From an uncultured Oceanospirillales bacterium (lineage in GTDB: Bacteria; Pseudomonadota; Gammaproteobacteria; Xanthomonadales; SZUA-36), in contig CAJXKA010000006.1 of assembly GCA_913055655.1 (NCBI GenBank), forward strand, positions 1 to 64,000: a DNA stretch of 64,000 nucleotides, in the 5' to 3' direction. A model generated the notes under the pieces. It was not told the DNA's origin and searched no databases. It was given only the letters and a program-made list of their open reading frames with translations. Positions 7,660-17,023 of this stretch are shown in pieces (position 1 is the stretch's first letter; each line of letters begins with the position of its first letter). The translations under genes and the position numbers were made by a program.

Positions 7660-8251
7660 CGGAAAGCCCTCCGAACAGCAGCGACTTCAATTCCAGATTG
7701 TCTCTGAGCAACTCTCGCATCCTTTGCTTTGCGCGGTACAGCACCCGATCAAAATGCGCCGTGGACAACTCCAGGGCATCACAAATCTGGGGCTTTTCCT
7801 CGTCGAGGAGATAAAACCGGTGGAGGATCTCACGATCTCGCGGCTGGGCAAGCTGTTCCAGGGCCGCCTCCAGCAACGTCCGTGCGTGCTGTCGGTCCAC
7901 CTGTTCCGCTTTGTGATCAACATGTGGCGCCTGCAGCTGAATTATCTCATCGTCCTGCCGCACGTAGCGCTTTTCCTTCCGGAAATGCTCGATCGACAGG
8001 TTGATGGCGGTTTGCCTGATGAATGCCGGAAGCGCCTTGGCGCTATGAAGCTTTCCCTGACGTAGCGCATTGATGACTATGACGAAAGTGTCTTGCGCCA
8101 AGTCGCTCGCCAACTGGGGATCGCTGGTTCGCTTGAGCAGGATGAGTCGCACCGGCCGAGCAAAGCGCTCAACCAACACGAGCTCGGCGTGTTGGTCACC
8201 GCTCTGAATCCGGTGCGCAAGTTCGACTTCCAGCCCAAGGTCGGCATTCAA
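7652..8251 (-). CDS. ECF-type RNA polymerase sigma factor
   Basis: A sigma-70-family protein of about 199 residues. The region 2 core includes SDLAQDTFVIVINAL and FIRQTAINLSIEHFRKEKR (DNA melting/-10 recognition). Region 4 includes EQLAQPRDREILHRFYL and the HTH KPQICDALELSTAHFDRVLYRAKQRM. The start is uncertain: TTG at 8251 has a good GGGGAG nine bases upstream, while TTG at 8308 would add 19 residues. The gene overlaps the anti-sigma gene, forming the usual cotranscribed pair. The CHAT lipoprotein and secreted genes upstream on the same strand are candidates for its regulon. Confidence 0.88.
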   Translation of the reverse strand: MNADLGLEVELAHRIQSGDQHAELVLVERFARPVRLILLKRTSDPQLASDLAQDTFVIVINALRQGKLHSAKALPAFIRQTAINLSIEHFRKEKRYVRQDDEIIQLQAPHVDHKAEQVDRQHARTLLEAALEQLAQPRDREILHRFYLLDEEKPQICDALELSTAHFDRVLYRAKQRMRELLRDNLELKSLLFGGLSDG

Positions 8252-8438
8252 GGAAACGTTCTCCCCAGAATTACTTTTGGTGAGAGGATTCTCGCTGACG
8301 TCACACAAACTTCCTGAGTGAGCGCCCCAATGATGAATTCTAATTAAATCCTACTATGCTTGGAAATGAAAACATCTTTTGCATCAATGTGTTCTGCGTT
8401 TGCGACCTACTAGCACACAACAATTTCAGGAGAGATTA

Positions 8439-9110
8439 ATGAAATCCAATTGGAAGATAGCAGCCATCTGCTTACTTGTTAGCTGTTCTGGAATTGCTGG
8501 TGCCCACCCTCACTCAGATGAAAACCAGGGAGATAACGCTTACGAATGCAACGGTTCCTCGGTTGAGGGGGCTTACTTCATCCAAGACAAGGGCTCTCGC
8601 GCTAAATCGGCAAAGCCTGGCTACCCTCTTGCCATATCCGCAATTGTTCCTGGTCACGGAAAACACATTGATGTATTCCGGGTGATCGGAATTGCCCTTG
8701 AAAACAAACTGGCTTCTCCGTTAACAAACTTCGTCGCAAATGGGCACTGCTATACCGCCAGTGATGGGAAGGAGTACTACCTGGTATACGGGGAAGTCGA
8801 ACCATCAAAGAATCCCCTTTTTATAGTCTTTTGGCGTCACCCAGACTCTGGCGATGAAAAAGTGGAAAAAATATTCTGCGACTCCAAGTACAAAGACTCA
8901 AACAAGCAAAAGGAAAAACTAGCGTGCAATGAAATTTTGAGCTTCCCCAGAAATCAAAACATTGCCTTTCTGACTTATGAGGGAGAATGCGGTGAAACAA
9001 AAACAGATTTGCAGTGTGCCATCGATCTTTTCGAGGAGCGACCAACCAAAGTGCCTTCATCACAAAAAGCCTTTGACCTCGGAAACGGGCACTCTCACGG
9101 CTCAAACTAA
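8439..9110 (+). CDS. secreted protein of unknown function with His-rich ends
   Basis: A 223-residue exported protein. The signal peptide ends at ...SGIAGA, and the mature protein begins HPHSDENQGDN and ends GNGHSHGSN, so both ends are histidine-rich. Six or more cysteines in the mature part (Cys-Asn-Gly, Gly-His-Cys, Phe-Cys-Asp, Ala-Cys-Asn, Gly-Glu-Cys, Gln-Cys-Ala) suggest a periplasmic or extracellular disulfide-bonded fold; metal binding is possible. ATG 8439 follows AGGAGA at good spacing. It lies between the divergent sigma operon and the convergent CHAT gene, and is AT-richer than most of the window. No family recognised. Confidence 0.7.
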   Translation: MKSNWKIAAICLLVSCSGIAGAHPHSDENQGDNAYECNGSSVEGAYFIQDKGSRAKSAKPGYPLAISAIVPGHGKHIDVFRVIGIALENKLASPLTNFVANGHCYTASDGKEYYLVYGEVEPSKNPLFIVFWRHPDSGDEKVEKIFCDSKYKDSNKQKEKLACNEILSFPRNQNIAFLTYEGECGETKTDLQCAIDLFEERPTKVPSSQKAFDLGNGHSHGSN

Positions 9111-9128
9111 TGTGGTTTTCTTCCGCGA

Positions 9129-12100
9129 TCACCGCACGTAGAGTTGAAACGCGGCAACAATAGACTCGTTAGATTCTGACGCAAACACGGAAGAACCACT
9201 CTTCGCCAACTTCAGGGCTTGCGCGATGGACTCGCCACTCGCCAGTTGCTGATAAAAGTAGGAAATGAAGACTGATGTCGCTTCATCGCTTATCGGCCAT
9301 AGTGTCGCCATCACGACATCCGCGCCATTGTTGAGAAATGACGAAACAAAGCCGACATTGCTATCAAAGGTGAAACGGCTCTGTCCACTCGTCTCACAGG
9401 CGCTTAGAACAACCAATCTAGCGTTCAGTGGCGTGCCATACAGGGCAATGGGTGTCAGAAAGTCGGCGTTTGACTGTGAGGACCCCAGATAGAGCCGGGA
9501 AAGTTCCGGGTACGCCAAGTCAGTGCTGGCATGGCTAGCCAGGTGGATCAGTTCCGCTTGTTGGAAATCCTGACTAGCCACAGCAGCGCGATCAAACGCT
9601 GCGCCTAAATACTGCCCGATTTCTACCGCCGAAAGGTGCTCGTTGATGAGCGCCAATTCCTTCTCCACACCATGCAATCCTGACAAGCCGGATGTAGTTA
9701 CCCCGTATGCACCCGCGACAAACGCGCTCGAAAAATTCGGCCCGGCCTCGTAAATTCCATTGATTCGTGTCATTGCCGCTGCCGATTGCGCGATTGCCAC
9801 GACAGTCGTCGTTTGAAGCGCAGCACCGTTCCATTGCAAGGCATTGAGTGGAAACCCATTTAACGGACCAGCTGCGAGGTGCACCAACAGCTCTGGTGGA
9901 GATTCTGAAAGCCCACCAAACAGTCGTTGGGAAACTCGTTTGACGGCTGGCTTGGTTGGCCGCCCAGCGAAGACGCGCAGTTCGTTGAGCGCTTCCCCAA
10001 GTTGTTGTTCTATATCATCCCGCTCACCTACGCGAGCCAGTGAGTAACCGCCTGACGCCGTCCCATACCAACGCCAAACATCATTCGCAGCGAAGTGAAA
10101 CGCGACCACGGCGGCGTACTCCGGGAGTGACCTCAGCCAATACTCGACCTCTTCCGCGTTGGTGGGTTCGAATGCCTTTCGGTCCGTGGATAGTTGCGCG
10201 AGTTGCAGGTCAATTTGCCGCCGAACCCGATCAGCAGTGACTGTGTCTTCCTGAGCATCAAGAGACAAAACCATCGTCCGCAATTCGAATTCGGACGAAT
10301 GCGAAGGTCCACGCAAGCGGGCGCTTGCATCCAGGTTTCTCAATGAATCCAGAGCGGCCAGTGAGTGACTTGAGTTTCCGTGCCGAAGGTCCTTCTGAAT
10401 CAGTAGCGAAAGATAACGATCGAAAATGCCGGCCCTACCTTCCCAGTACCAGCTTCCGAGTACTCCGGGTAACGCCCGACGGTACTCGCCGATTCGTGCA
10501 ACAAGTCGTCTGTAAGTCTCGACCGCGAATTCTTCGCTTCCAGTGGCCTCTTGTAGCCGTGCCCAATCCTGCATGGCCCCGAGTTCGGTACTAGGCGTTG
10601 ATTGGGCCAGCAGTCGATCGTAGTGAGCCCTTAGTCCTGAAAGTGCACAGCCGGCAGGCTTCAATTTCTGCTCGGCTGCCATCGAACAGGCGCCGAGCAG
10701 AAGCGATGAGCGCATCACTCCGTCAGGTAATTCGGTGGCCCGGTTCACCGCCGTGGAAATTGCCTGTTCAAAGGCACTGTCGTACTCCACGTCGAAAGCC
10801 AGCAGGTCCCGCGCACGTTCATAGGCGAACGATGCCTGGTCTTCATCGGTCAACAAGTATCGTTGCTGTTCCTGGCGGGCATGCTTTAGCGCTTCCTTAT
10901 CTGACGAAAACCTGGCCAGCTGGGCCTTCATGCCATACGCCTGCTCCAGGAATTTGCAGGAGCCAGCCCGCTCCAATCGGGTGATCGCTTCTGTAAGGAC
11001 CAATCCAGCTCGCTCACGGTTACCCATGGCCCGATACGCCTGTGCCAACCAAAGGTATGCCCGGCTCGATTCATGCAACTCCTCCACCGGGTCATGGAGA
11101 TCGAGCGCTTCGGACAGCACTTCGATTGCTTCGGGGAACATATGGAGTTGGAGGTAGGTTGTACCGACTGCGATCAGGGCGTGCGACAGGGTTCCGACCG
11201 TGCCTGATCGCCGTTGCTCCGTAACTTCGGCCCGACGCTCCGGTAACGATGCCAACAGGTCATTCCGGATTCGTTTTTGATCCCGGGTATTCGCAATGTT
11301 GTGCTTGATGAGCTGAATAAACCAGTCATCGCCCAGCGAGCTGGCCACCTCAAACGCCGCGTCATAGTGCGCCAGGCTCGCAACCATGCGACCCATATAA
11401 AAACTAGTGATCCCCGAATTGTTTCGGGCCCAAGCATACTCATAATCCCAACCCGCGGATTTGGCAAGCGAAGCGGCGCGTGAAAATTCTTCTAGTGCCG
11501 CTTCCCGGGCACCGAGAAGATCCGGATATGGGTTGTCCCGACAGATTTCAGTCAGCAAGACACCACGCAGATTCCGAAGCATCAATTCCAGTGAAAAACT
11601 GGCCATTTCAGGCATCGATGCCAAGGCGTTTTCCGTCGTGCGTAATGAAGCGCCAAAATCGAGGTCTGGCCACAGCTGGTACTTGGCAGCGATAGCACGG
11701 GACCATCTGGCCATATCCGCACGGCCCCCTTTCTCAAACAAGTCGGCCGCCTGGCTGAGCAGGATTACGCTTTCTGGATTGAGTCGCTCACCTTCAGCAT
11801 CAACCTCCAGCGCCTCAGAATACAATCGGAATGCCTTGACCAGTTTCGTCGCGGCAACCCCTCCTTCGACCCTGAATACACGTAAGGAAAGTCGCGCATT
11901 CTCTGTTGCCTGGCTGACCTGGACTTTCACGCTGGCCATTCCAGGGTTTTCGATTACAGAAAGGTCGACATACTTTGGTGGCAAGCGACTGTTGGGTACC
12001 TGGAAAAAGTGCTGACTTAATTCGTCAGCAACAACCGTACGGATCACCACATCGTGGCCAATCAACTCAAGGAATACCCCTGGCTCACCGAACCCGGTGG

Positions 12101-12263
12101 CTGGAACCACAAATTCATCACCAACAGTAATTGGTTGAATGAAGGTTTTGGTAATGTCGTGCAATTTTGTAGGCTCGCGAGAGCACGACACCAACACAAG
12201 CGAAGACACAACGATCGACATGACGGCCAGACCGAAAAACGCCTGCGCACGAATGCTCGCCAT
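9129..12263 (-). CDS. CHAT-domain (caspase-like) lipoprotein with TPR array
   Basis: A protein of about 1044 residues. It has a lipoprotein signal (LVLVSC, lipidated Cys27), an N-terminal beta domain, and a long helical region of TPR-like repeats (about 180-650) including ALIAVGTTYLQLHMFPEAIE. A C-terminal CHAT protease domain carries the caspase-type dyad His911 (HLASHAST) and Cys956 (LSACETSG). CHAT proteins are caspase-family peptidases; in prokaryotes several act in signalling or defence. The lipobox places this one at the periplasmic side of a membrane, an unusual location for a caspase-like enzyme. ATG 12263 with AGGAG is preferred over the longer frame to 12329. It lies 0.8 kb upstream of the sigma/anti-sigma genes on the same strand. 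Confidence 0.9.
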   Translation of the reverse strand: MASIRAQAFFGLAVMSIVVSSLVLVSCSREPTKLHDITKTFIQPITVGDEFVVPATGFGEPGVFLELIGHDVVIRTVVADELSQHFFQVPNSRLPPKYVDLSVIENPGMASVKVQVSQATENARLSLRVFRVEGGVAATKLVKAFRLYSEALEVDAEGERLNPESVILLSQAADLFEKGGRADMARWSRAIAAKYQLWPDLDFGASLRTTENALASMPEMASFSLELMLRNLRGVLLTEICRDNPYPDLLGAREAALEEFSRAASLAKSAGWDYEYAWARNNSGITSFYMGRMVASLAHYDAAFEVASSLGDDWFIQLIKHNIANTRDQKRIRNDLLASLPERRAEVTEQRRSGTVGTLSHALIAVGTTYLQLHMFPEAIEVLSEALDLHDPVEELHESSRAYLWLAQAYRAMGNRERAGLVLTEAITRLERAGSCKFLEQAYGMKAQLARFSSDKEALKHARQEQQRYLLTDEDQASFAYERARDLLAFDVEYDSAFEQAISTAVNRATELPDGVMRSSLLLGACSMAAEQKLKPAGCALSGLRAHYDRLLAQSTPSTELGAMQDWARLQEATGSEEFAVETYRRLVARIGEYRRALPGVLGSWYWEGRAGIFDRYLSLLIQKDLRHGNSSHSLAALDSLRNLDASARLRGPSHSSEFELRTMVLSLDAQEDTVTADRVRRQIDLQLAQLSTDRKAFEPTNAEEVEYWLRSLPEYAAVVAFHFAANDVWRWYGTASGGYSLARVGERDDIEQQLGEALNELRVFAGRPTKPAVKRVSQRLFGGLSESPPELLVHLAAGPLNGFPLNALQWNGAALQTTTVVAIAQSAAAMTRINGIYEAGPNFSSAFVAGAYGVTTSGLSGLHGVEKELALINEHLSAVEIGQYLGAAFDRAAVASQDFQQAELIHLASHASTDLAYPELSRLYLGSSQSNADFLTPIALYGTPLNARLVVLSACETSGQSRFTFDSNVGFVSSFLNNGADVVMATLWPISDEATSVFISYFYQQLASGESIAQALKLAKSGSSVFASESNESIVAAFQLYVR

Positions 12264-12469
12264 ACGATCTCCTAATTCCCAACAAGCAGCTTTAACTCTA
12301 ATGCAATTGGGAGAAACTCGCCCCGTCACACCCCACCGACAGGATAATTCTAGCGCTCCATTCAGCGCGCCTATCTACAAGGAATACGACAGATAAATGG
12401 CCTTCCCTTCGGTTGCCAGGGAAACCATACACATTCCAGGTAGAGCGCCACCGTTCTATAAAAGCAAGG

Positions 12470-13375
12470 TCAGTCAGCCTTTGGCGACCAAGACAATCCT
12501 ATGAAGGGTCTCGCCTGATATGAATCTTTAACCAGCGAATCTGCATCGAGCTGTTCCATAACAACTTGGCCCACTTCATAGCGCGAGATGAGCTCTGATT
12601 CCTGGACCCCTGCGACACCGGCCGTGATGGTCCATGCACGCTGGAATATCAAACTCCACCCAAGGAAAACACTGACGTCATTAGCGTCCGTTCCTATACC
12701 GATTGTGGGTCCATGAGCCCATTGAGAATCCTTTATGTAATTGTTCGGGAGCCACGTCGCGGTTGCAGTCAGGTTGAGTTTTGCACTATCGCCGGACCCA
12801 GAAGCAATTTCAAAACCACCGTCCACGGCACGGGTGAAGTAGTCATCCTCACCAGAAAGGACAAAAAACGTCCCCACGCCAAATCGAAACTGTCCTTTTG
12901 GCAAACGCATGAGTTGATACGTTTTAGTCAGTGTTTCCCTTTTCGTGACCTGGCCACCATTCCCATCGCTTTCTTGTGTTTCAGCTAGGAACGTAGCGCT
13001 GATTCTCAAACCGTCTCCCGGGGGCAGCACAAAACCACTCAACTCGAAAGTCTTGCGACAGTCCTCATCTAATCCAACTGCAACACAAGTGCCCGCTACG
13101 ACAAAATTCTTGGCATTTTGACCAGCCATTTTTTCCAGTTCCTTGTTCGACGTGATTCCAAACGGAATCTCCGGCAGGTCGCGAACAATCGTTGTGTCAA
13201 AACTTGCGGCGGTTGTATTTGAATCAAACTGCAGGATTACAGTCTCCTTACCCGTGACCAGCTTGACATTGGTTACGTCCGGCATGAACTTGTACACCGG
13301 CAACTCAATAATCGAATTATCCGTCTCGGCGAAAGAAAGCGAACTGAAAAGCATCAGAAGCAGCATTGCTCTCAT
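12470..13375 (-). CDS. exported protein of unknown function
   Basis: A 301-residue protein with a signal peptide (cleaved after SLSFA, residue 16). The first half is a mixed domain with a probable disulfide (GTCVAVGLDEDC). The second half, from about 160, has alternating strands and aromatic residues (FRFGVGTFFVLSG, VSVFLGWSLIFQ, ARPFIGLSWSP) that suggest a small outer-membrane beta-barrel. GAGGAGG precedes ATG 13375. It follows the thrombospondin-type-3 gene on the same strand but is separated from it by a terminator. No family name can be given. Confidence 0.65.
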   Translation of the reverse strand: MRAMLLLMLFSSLSFAETDNSIIELPVYKFMPDVTNVKLVTGKETVILQFDSNTTAASFDTTIVRDLPEIPFGITSNKELEKMAGQNAKNFVVAGTCVAVGLDEDCRKTFELSGFVLPPGDGLRISATFLAETQESDGNGGQVTKRETLTKTYQLMRLPKGQFRFGVGTFFVLSGEDDYFTRAVDGGFEIASGSGDSAKLNLTATATWLPNNYIKDSQWAHGPTIGIGTDANDVSVFLGWSLIFQRAWTITAGVAGVQESELISRYEVGQVVMEQLDADSLVKDSYQARPFIGLSWSPKAD

Positions 13376-13498
13376 GGGTATATCCCTCCTCTATGGATAT
13401 AACCCTTGTGTGCATTTTGCCCGGTTTCTCTCACCTGACCAGTTGGAGATGGAATTATCGAGGTTGTCCTCAATACACCTGTAACGAAACTTGCATAC

Positions 13499-13530
13499 AA
13501 AAAAACTCCCGGCCCTGAAAGGACCGGGAG
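13499..13530 (-). terminator. rho-independent terminator of the TSP3 gene
   Basis: Read on the minus strand, CTCCCGGTCC and GGGCCGGGAG form a 10-pair stem (one G-T pair) with a five-base loop, followed directly by seven T. It starts 20 bases after the stop of the calcium-binding protein gene. Confidence 0.9.
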
Positions 13531-13549
13531 CTTAGGTTTTGCGCAAAAC

Positions 13550-14881
13550 TTAGTGCTTCTTGCCACACTCCGACTGACCGGCAGTTGAAACAATGGCGTC
13601 TTTCTCCACCTCCGAGATCAGACCTGCATCCTCAAAGTCTTCGCTCGTGTGGGCAACGCAACGAACATACGCGCCATGATTCTTCCACTTGCTCCCCGAC
13701 ACGGGGTGCTCACAAGGACAGAGTTCGGAAATAGTGCACCCGGCGCCATCCACGGGGTCTCCTGGGGGAGAATTCAAACACTGGTCAATTGAATCCACGA
13801 CACCGTCCCCATCGGAGTCTGCGTCACACACATCGCCCGCGCCGTCACCGTCCCAGTCTTCCTGGCCAGGATTTGCATCAAACTCGCAGTTGTCGGCTTC
13901 ATTCGGCACACCGTCGTTGTCGTTGTCCGTGTCGCAGGCGTCACCGTAGGAATCCCCATCGGAATCAATCTGGCTCGGATTCCAGACCACTTCACAATTG
14001 TCATCCAGTTCGCAAACTCCATCGCCATCGGCGTCATTTTCCGGGTCTTGTGGACATACATCACAAAAGTCCGGTGTGGCGTCGAAATCCAGGTCCAGGC
14101 TGTCATCACCCCCCATACAGACGTCGACGTCGCCACAGACTCCGTCACCATCGGCGTCATTCGCTGCATCGAGTGGGCATGGGTCACAGAAGTCAGGCAC
14201 AAGATCACCATCAAAATCGACGTTGTCATCACCCCCAGGACAGATATCATCCTCGTCGATGACGCCGTCGCCATCGGAATCCGCAGGTTCGTCTTCCTCA
14301 TAGATCAAAAAATTCGGCCCCAAAAACGGTCCCGCGTACTCGGTACCCCCATTTGGAAACTGGAAACCATTGATAAACGGCAAGTAGCGGCTCTGTACCC
14401 ATGCCAATCTTGAATCGAATGGAATATCCGCCGCAGGAACATTTGCGCCAAACGCGAATCCATCGTCATCAGGCGCCGGGTTGTACGAGGCTATAACGTA
14501 ATTTTGGTTGGCCGTCAGCTCAATGGGCGTAATGTCCACGTAGCGGAAAACATCGACCTTTCGTGAAGATGTCCCGGTCGGAACTATCGTGAATGCGACA
14601 AGCGTCTGGGTGTCCGCTTCCCAGATACCTATCTCGTGATCCTGGGACATACCGTCAGGACAAGCAGGATGGTCGGCCGTGCAGGTGACATCCAGAACAC
14701 CGAGTGCCGATACCAGGATGTCGGATGTCGGCTGGAACTCCCAGCCAACCATCTTGTTGACGCCTCCCCCACCTCCGGAGCTCCAATAGTTGACAGGGAT
14801 AGCCGGCGATTCAGCCGCCTCCACGGCGACCAACCAAAGGCCGCACCAAAGCATTGCGAGCTGACGAATGACAAGTTTCAT
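13550..14881 (-). CDS. secreted calcium-binding protein with thrombospondin type 3 repeats
   Basis: About 443 residues. It has a signal peptide, then a DUF4082-like N-terminal domain (about 25-190, with NKMVGWEFQPTSDILVSALG and a Cys pair). Six or so type 3 repeats follow (about 200-380; DSDGDGVIDEDDICP, DADGDGVCGDVDVC, DTDNDNDGVPNEADNC), each supplying Asp-rich calcium sites. The Cys-rich tail (CPCEHPVSGSKWKNHG) is about 55 residues. No OmpA domain follows the repeats, unlike many Gram-negative proteins of this kind. ATG 14881 is chosen for its GGGAG and because the signal peptide begins there; the frame extends to 14926. Confidence 0.88.
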   Translation of the reverse strand: MKLVIRQLAMLWCGLWLVAVEAAESPAIPVNYWSSGGGGGVNKMVGWEFQPTSDILVSALGVLDVTCTADHPACPDGMSQDHEIGIWEADTQTLVAFTIVPTGTSSRKVDVFRYVDITPIELTANQNYVIASYNPAPDDDGFAFGANVPAADIPFDSRLAWVQSRYLPFINGFQFPNGGTEYAGPFLGPNFLIYEEDEPADSDGDGVIDEDDICPGGDDNVDFDGDLVPDFCDPCPLDAANDADGDGVCGDVDVCMGGDDSLDLDFDATPDFCDVCPQDPENDADGDGVCELDDNCEVVWNPSQIDSDGDSYGDACDTDNDNDGVPNEADNCEFDANPGQEDWDGDGAGDVCDADSDGDGVVDSIDQCLNSPPGDPVDGAGCTISELCPCEHPVSGSKWKNHGAYVRCVAHTSEDFEDAGLISEVEKDAIVSTAGQSECGKKH

Positions 14882-14984
14882 GATTTCTCTCCCATGAGTA
14901 GCCGAAAACAGACGTGCCCTAGTCATGTGTGAGAATTAGGCAGAACCTCTCACGGTTGCCTGCCACTTACCATTACGTCATACC

Positions 14985-15029
14985 AATCCCCCCCCAAAAT
15001 CCGTAAGCTGTAATCAGAGGGGGGGGATT
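14985..15029 (+). promoter_or_regulatory. C8/G8 hairpin leader of the DUF2075 gene
   Basis: AATC(8) at 14985-14995 pairs with G(8)ATT at 15019-15029 across a 23-base loop containing CCGTAAGCTGTAATCAGA. The G-run is also the ribosome-binding site, ending just before ATG 15032, so folding would block initiation. Compared with the copy at 4943-4983 both arms are longer here while the pairing is kept. Confidence 0.55.
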
Positions 15030-15031
15030 CC

Positions 15032-16909
15032 ATGATCATCTACAGCGCCACCCGCGCCCAGTTCACCAAAGACGTCTTCGCCAACGTCATCGAGGAACGG
15101 ATACTGGCCGAACTACGCCAGCGCGCCGGCCACGGCGTGGCCCGGGCCGAGGTGGAGTCGTGGAAGAACTCGCTGCAGTACATGAACAACGCCCTGCTCG
15201 GCGCCGGCACCCCCGACGATGCGGGCGTCGCCATCGAGTACCGCATCCCCCTGACCGCCAAGCGCGTGGACTTCATTCTTTCCGGCCTGGACGAGGACAG
15301 GAACGAGACGGTCATCATCGTCGAGCTGAAGCAATGGACCCAGGTGACCGCCACGCCCAAGGACGCCATCGTCGAGACCTACGTCGGCGGCGCCCACCGC
15401 GAGGTGCCCCACCCCAGCTACCAGGCCTGGACCTACGCCAGCCTGATCCAGGACTTCAACGAAACCGTGCAGCAGGACCAGATCAACCTGAAGCCCTGCG
15501 CCTACCTGCACAACTGCGAAGACGGCACGGTGATCAACGCCGAGCACTACCGCCAGCACACCGCCCTGGCCCCGGCCTTCCTGCGCGGCGACGCCGAGCG
15601 CCTGCAGCAGTTCATCCGCCAGTACATCCGCCACGGCGACAGCTCGAAGATCCTCTACCGCATCGACCACGGCAAACTTAAGCCGTCCAAGAACCTGGCC
15701 GACCACCTGGCCAGCCTGCTGAAGGGCAACCGCGAATTCCAGCTGATCGACGACCAGAAACTGGTCTACGAGACCGCCCTGGCCCTGGCCGACAAGTCGC
15801 GGGACGGCAAAAAGCAGGTGCTGATCGTCGAAGGCGGCCCCGGCACCGGCAAGTCCGTGGTGGCCATCAACCTGCTGGTCGAACTCACCGGCCGCGAAAA
15901 GCTGGTGCACTACGTCACCCGCAACGCCGCCCCCCGCGCCGTCTACGAGGCCCGCCTCACTGGCAGCTTCAAAAAGAGTCATATCACGAACATGTTCAAA
16001 GGCTCCGGCAGCTACACCGAGGCCGAGCCCAACGGCATGGACGTGCTGGTGGTCGACGAGGCCCACCGCCTGAACGAGAAATCCGGCCTGTACGGCAACC
16101 TGGGCGAAAACCAGGTCAAGGAACTGATCGAAGCCGCCCACTGCAGCGTGTTCTTCATCGACGAAGACCAGCGCGTGACCCTGAAAGACATCGGCACACG
16201 CGAAGAAATCCGCACCTGGGCCCACCGCGCCAACGCCCAGGTCACCGAACTCGCCCTGGAATCGCAATTCAGGTGCAACGGCTCCGACGGCTACCTGGCC
16301 TGGCTCGACCACGTGCTACAGATCCGCCAAACCGCCAACACCACACTCGACGACATCGACTACGACTTCCGCGTCTGCGACTCCCCCACCGAACTCAGAC
16401 GCCTGATCGCCGAGAAGAACTACCAAACCAACAAGGCCCGCATCGTCGCCGGCTACTGCTGGGACTGGAAGGGCAAGAAGGACCCCAGCATCCACGACGT
16501 AGCCATCCCCGAACACGACTTCGAAATGCCCTGGAACCTGGTCAAAGATGGCAGCCTCTGGGCCATCGCCCCCAACTCCGTCAACGAAGTCGGCTGCATC
16601 CACACCTGCCAGGGCCTCGAACTCGACTACGTCGGCGTCATCATCGGCCCCGACCTGACCGTCCGCGACGGCACCGTCATCACCGACGCCTCAAAACGCT
16701 CATCCCAAGACCAAACGATCCGCGGCTACAAGAAAATGCTGAAGGAAGACCCGGAGCGCGCGCGGGCCCTGGCCGACCGGGTGATCAAGAATACTTATCG
16801 GACGTTGATGACGCGGGGGCAGAAGGGGTGTTTTGTTTATTTTACTTGCTCAAAGACCGCCCATCACTTTGAAATAGCGACATTTAGAGGTTTAGAAACC
16901 ACTAGTTGA
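15032..16909 (+). CDS. PD-(D/E)XK nuclease-like plus DUF2075 helicase/ATPase
   Basis: A 625-residue protein. The N-terminal part (about 60-105) shows a PD-(D/E)XK-like core: D80 in KRVDFIL, then E98-L-K100 in IIVELKQW. The DUF2075 (Schlafen-group AAA/SF1-like) ATPase follows, with Walker A GGPGTGKS at about 268-275 and Walker B LVVDEAH near 337-343. FIDEDQRVTL comes after that, and a final MTRGQKGCFVYF resembles helicase motif VI. Such proteins are common in phage-defence neighbourhoods. Base composition turns AT-rich over the last 60 bases, so the C-terminal tail (SKTAHHFEIATFRGLETTS) may have been replaced at the island border. Confidence 0.88.
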   Translation: MIIYSATRAQFTKDVFANVIEERILAELRQRAGHGVARAEVESWKNSLQYMNNALLGAGTPDDAGVAIEYRIPLTAKRVDFILSGLDEDRNETVIIVELKQWTQVTATPKDAIVETYVGGAHREVPHPSYQAWTYASLIQDFNETVQQDQINLKPCAYLHNCEDGTVINAEHYRQHTALAPAFLRGDAERLQQFIRQYIRHGDSSKILYRIDHGKLKPSKNLADHLASLLKGNREFQLIDDQKLVYETALALADKSRDGKKQVLIVEGGPGTGKSVVAINLLVELTGREKLVHYVTRNAAPRAVYEARLTGSFKKSHITNMFKGSGSYTEAEPNGMDVLVVDEAHRLNEKSGLYGNLGENQVKELIEAAHCSVFFIDEDQRVTLKDIGTREEIRTWAHRANAQVTELALESQFRCNGSDGYLAWLDHVLQIRQTANTTLDDIDYDFRVCDSPTELRRLIAEKNYQTNKARIVAGYCWDWKGKKDPSIHDVAIPEHDFEMPWNLVKDGSLWAIAPNSVNEVGCIHTCQGLELDYVGVIIGPDLTVRDGTVITDASKRSSQDQTIRGYKKMLKEDPERARALADRVIKNTYRTLMTRGQKGCFVYFTCSKTAHHFEIATFRGLETTS

Positions 16910-17023
16910 GTTTAGAAAATCACTTCTTTTCGGGTTCCTCAAATTGATTCACAGCACAGGATTAGGGTTTACTGCTTTAAGAAATCAAACAACGCTCATT
17001 TGTAAGTTGCAAGGGGGTAAGTC

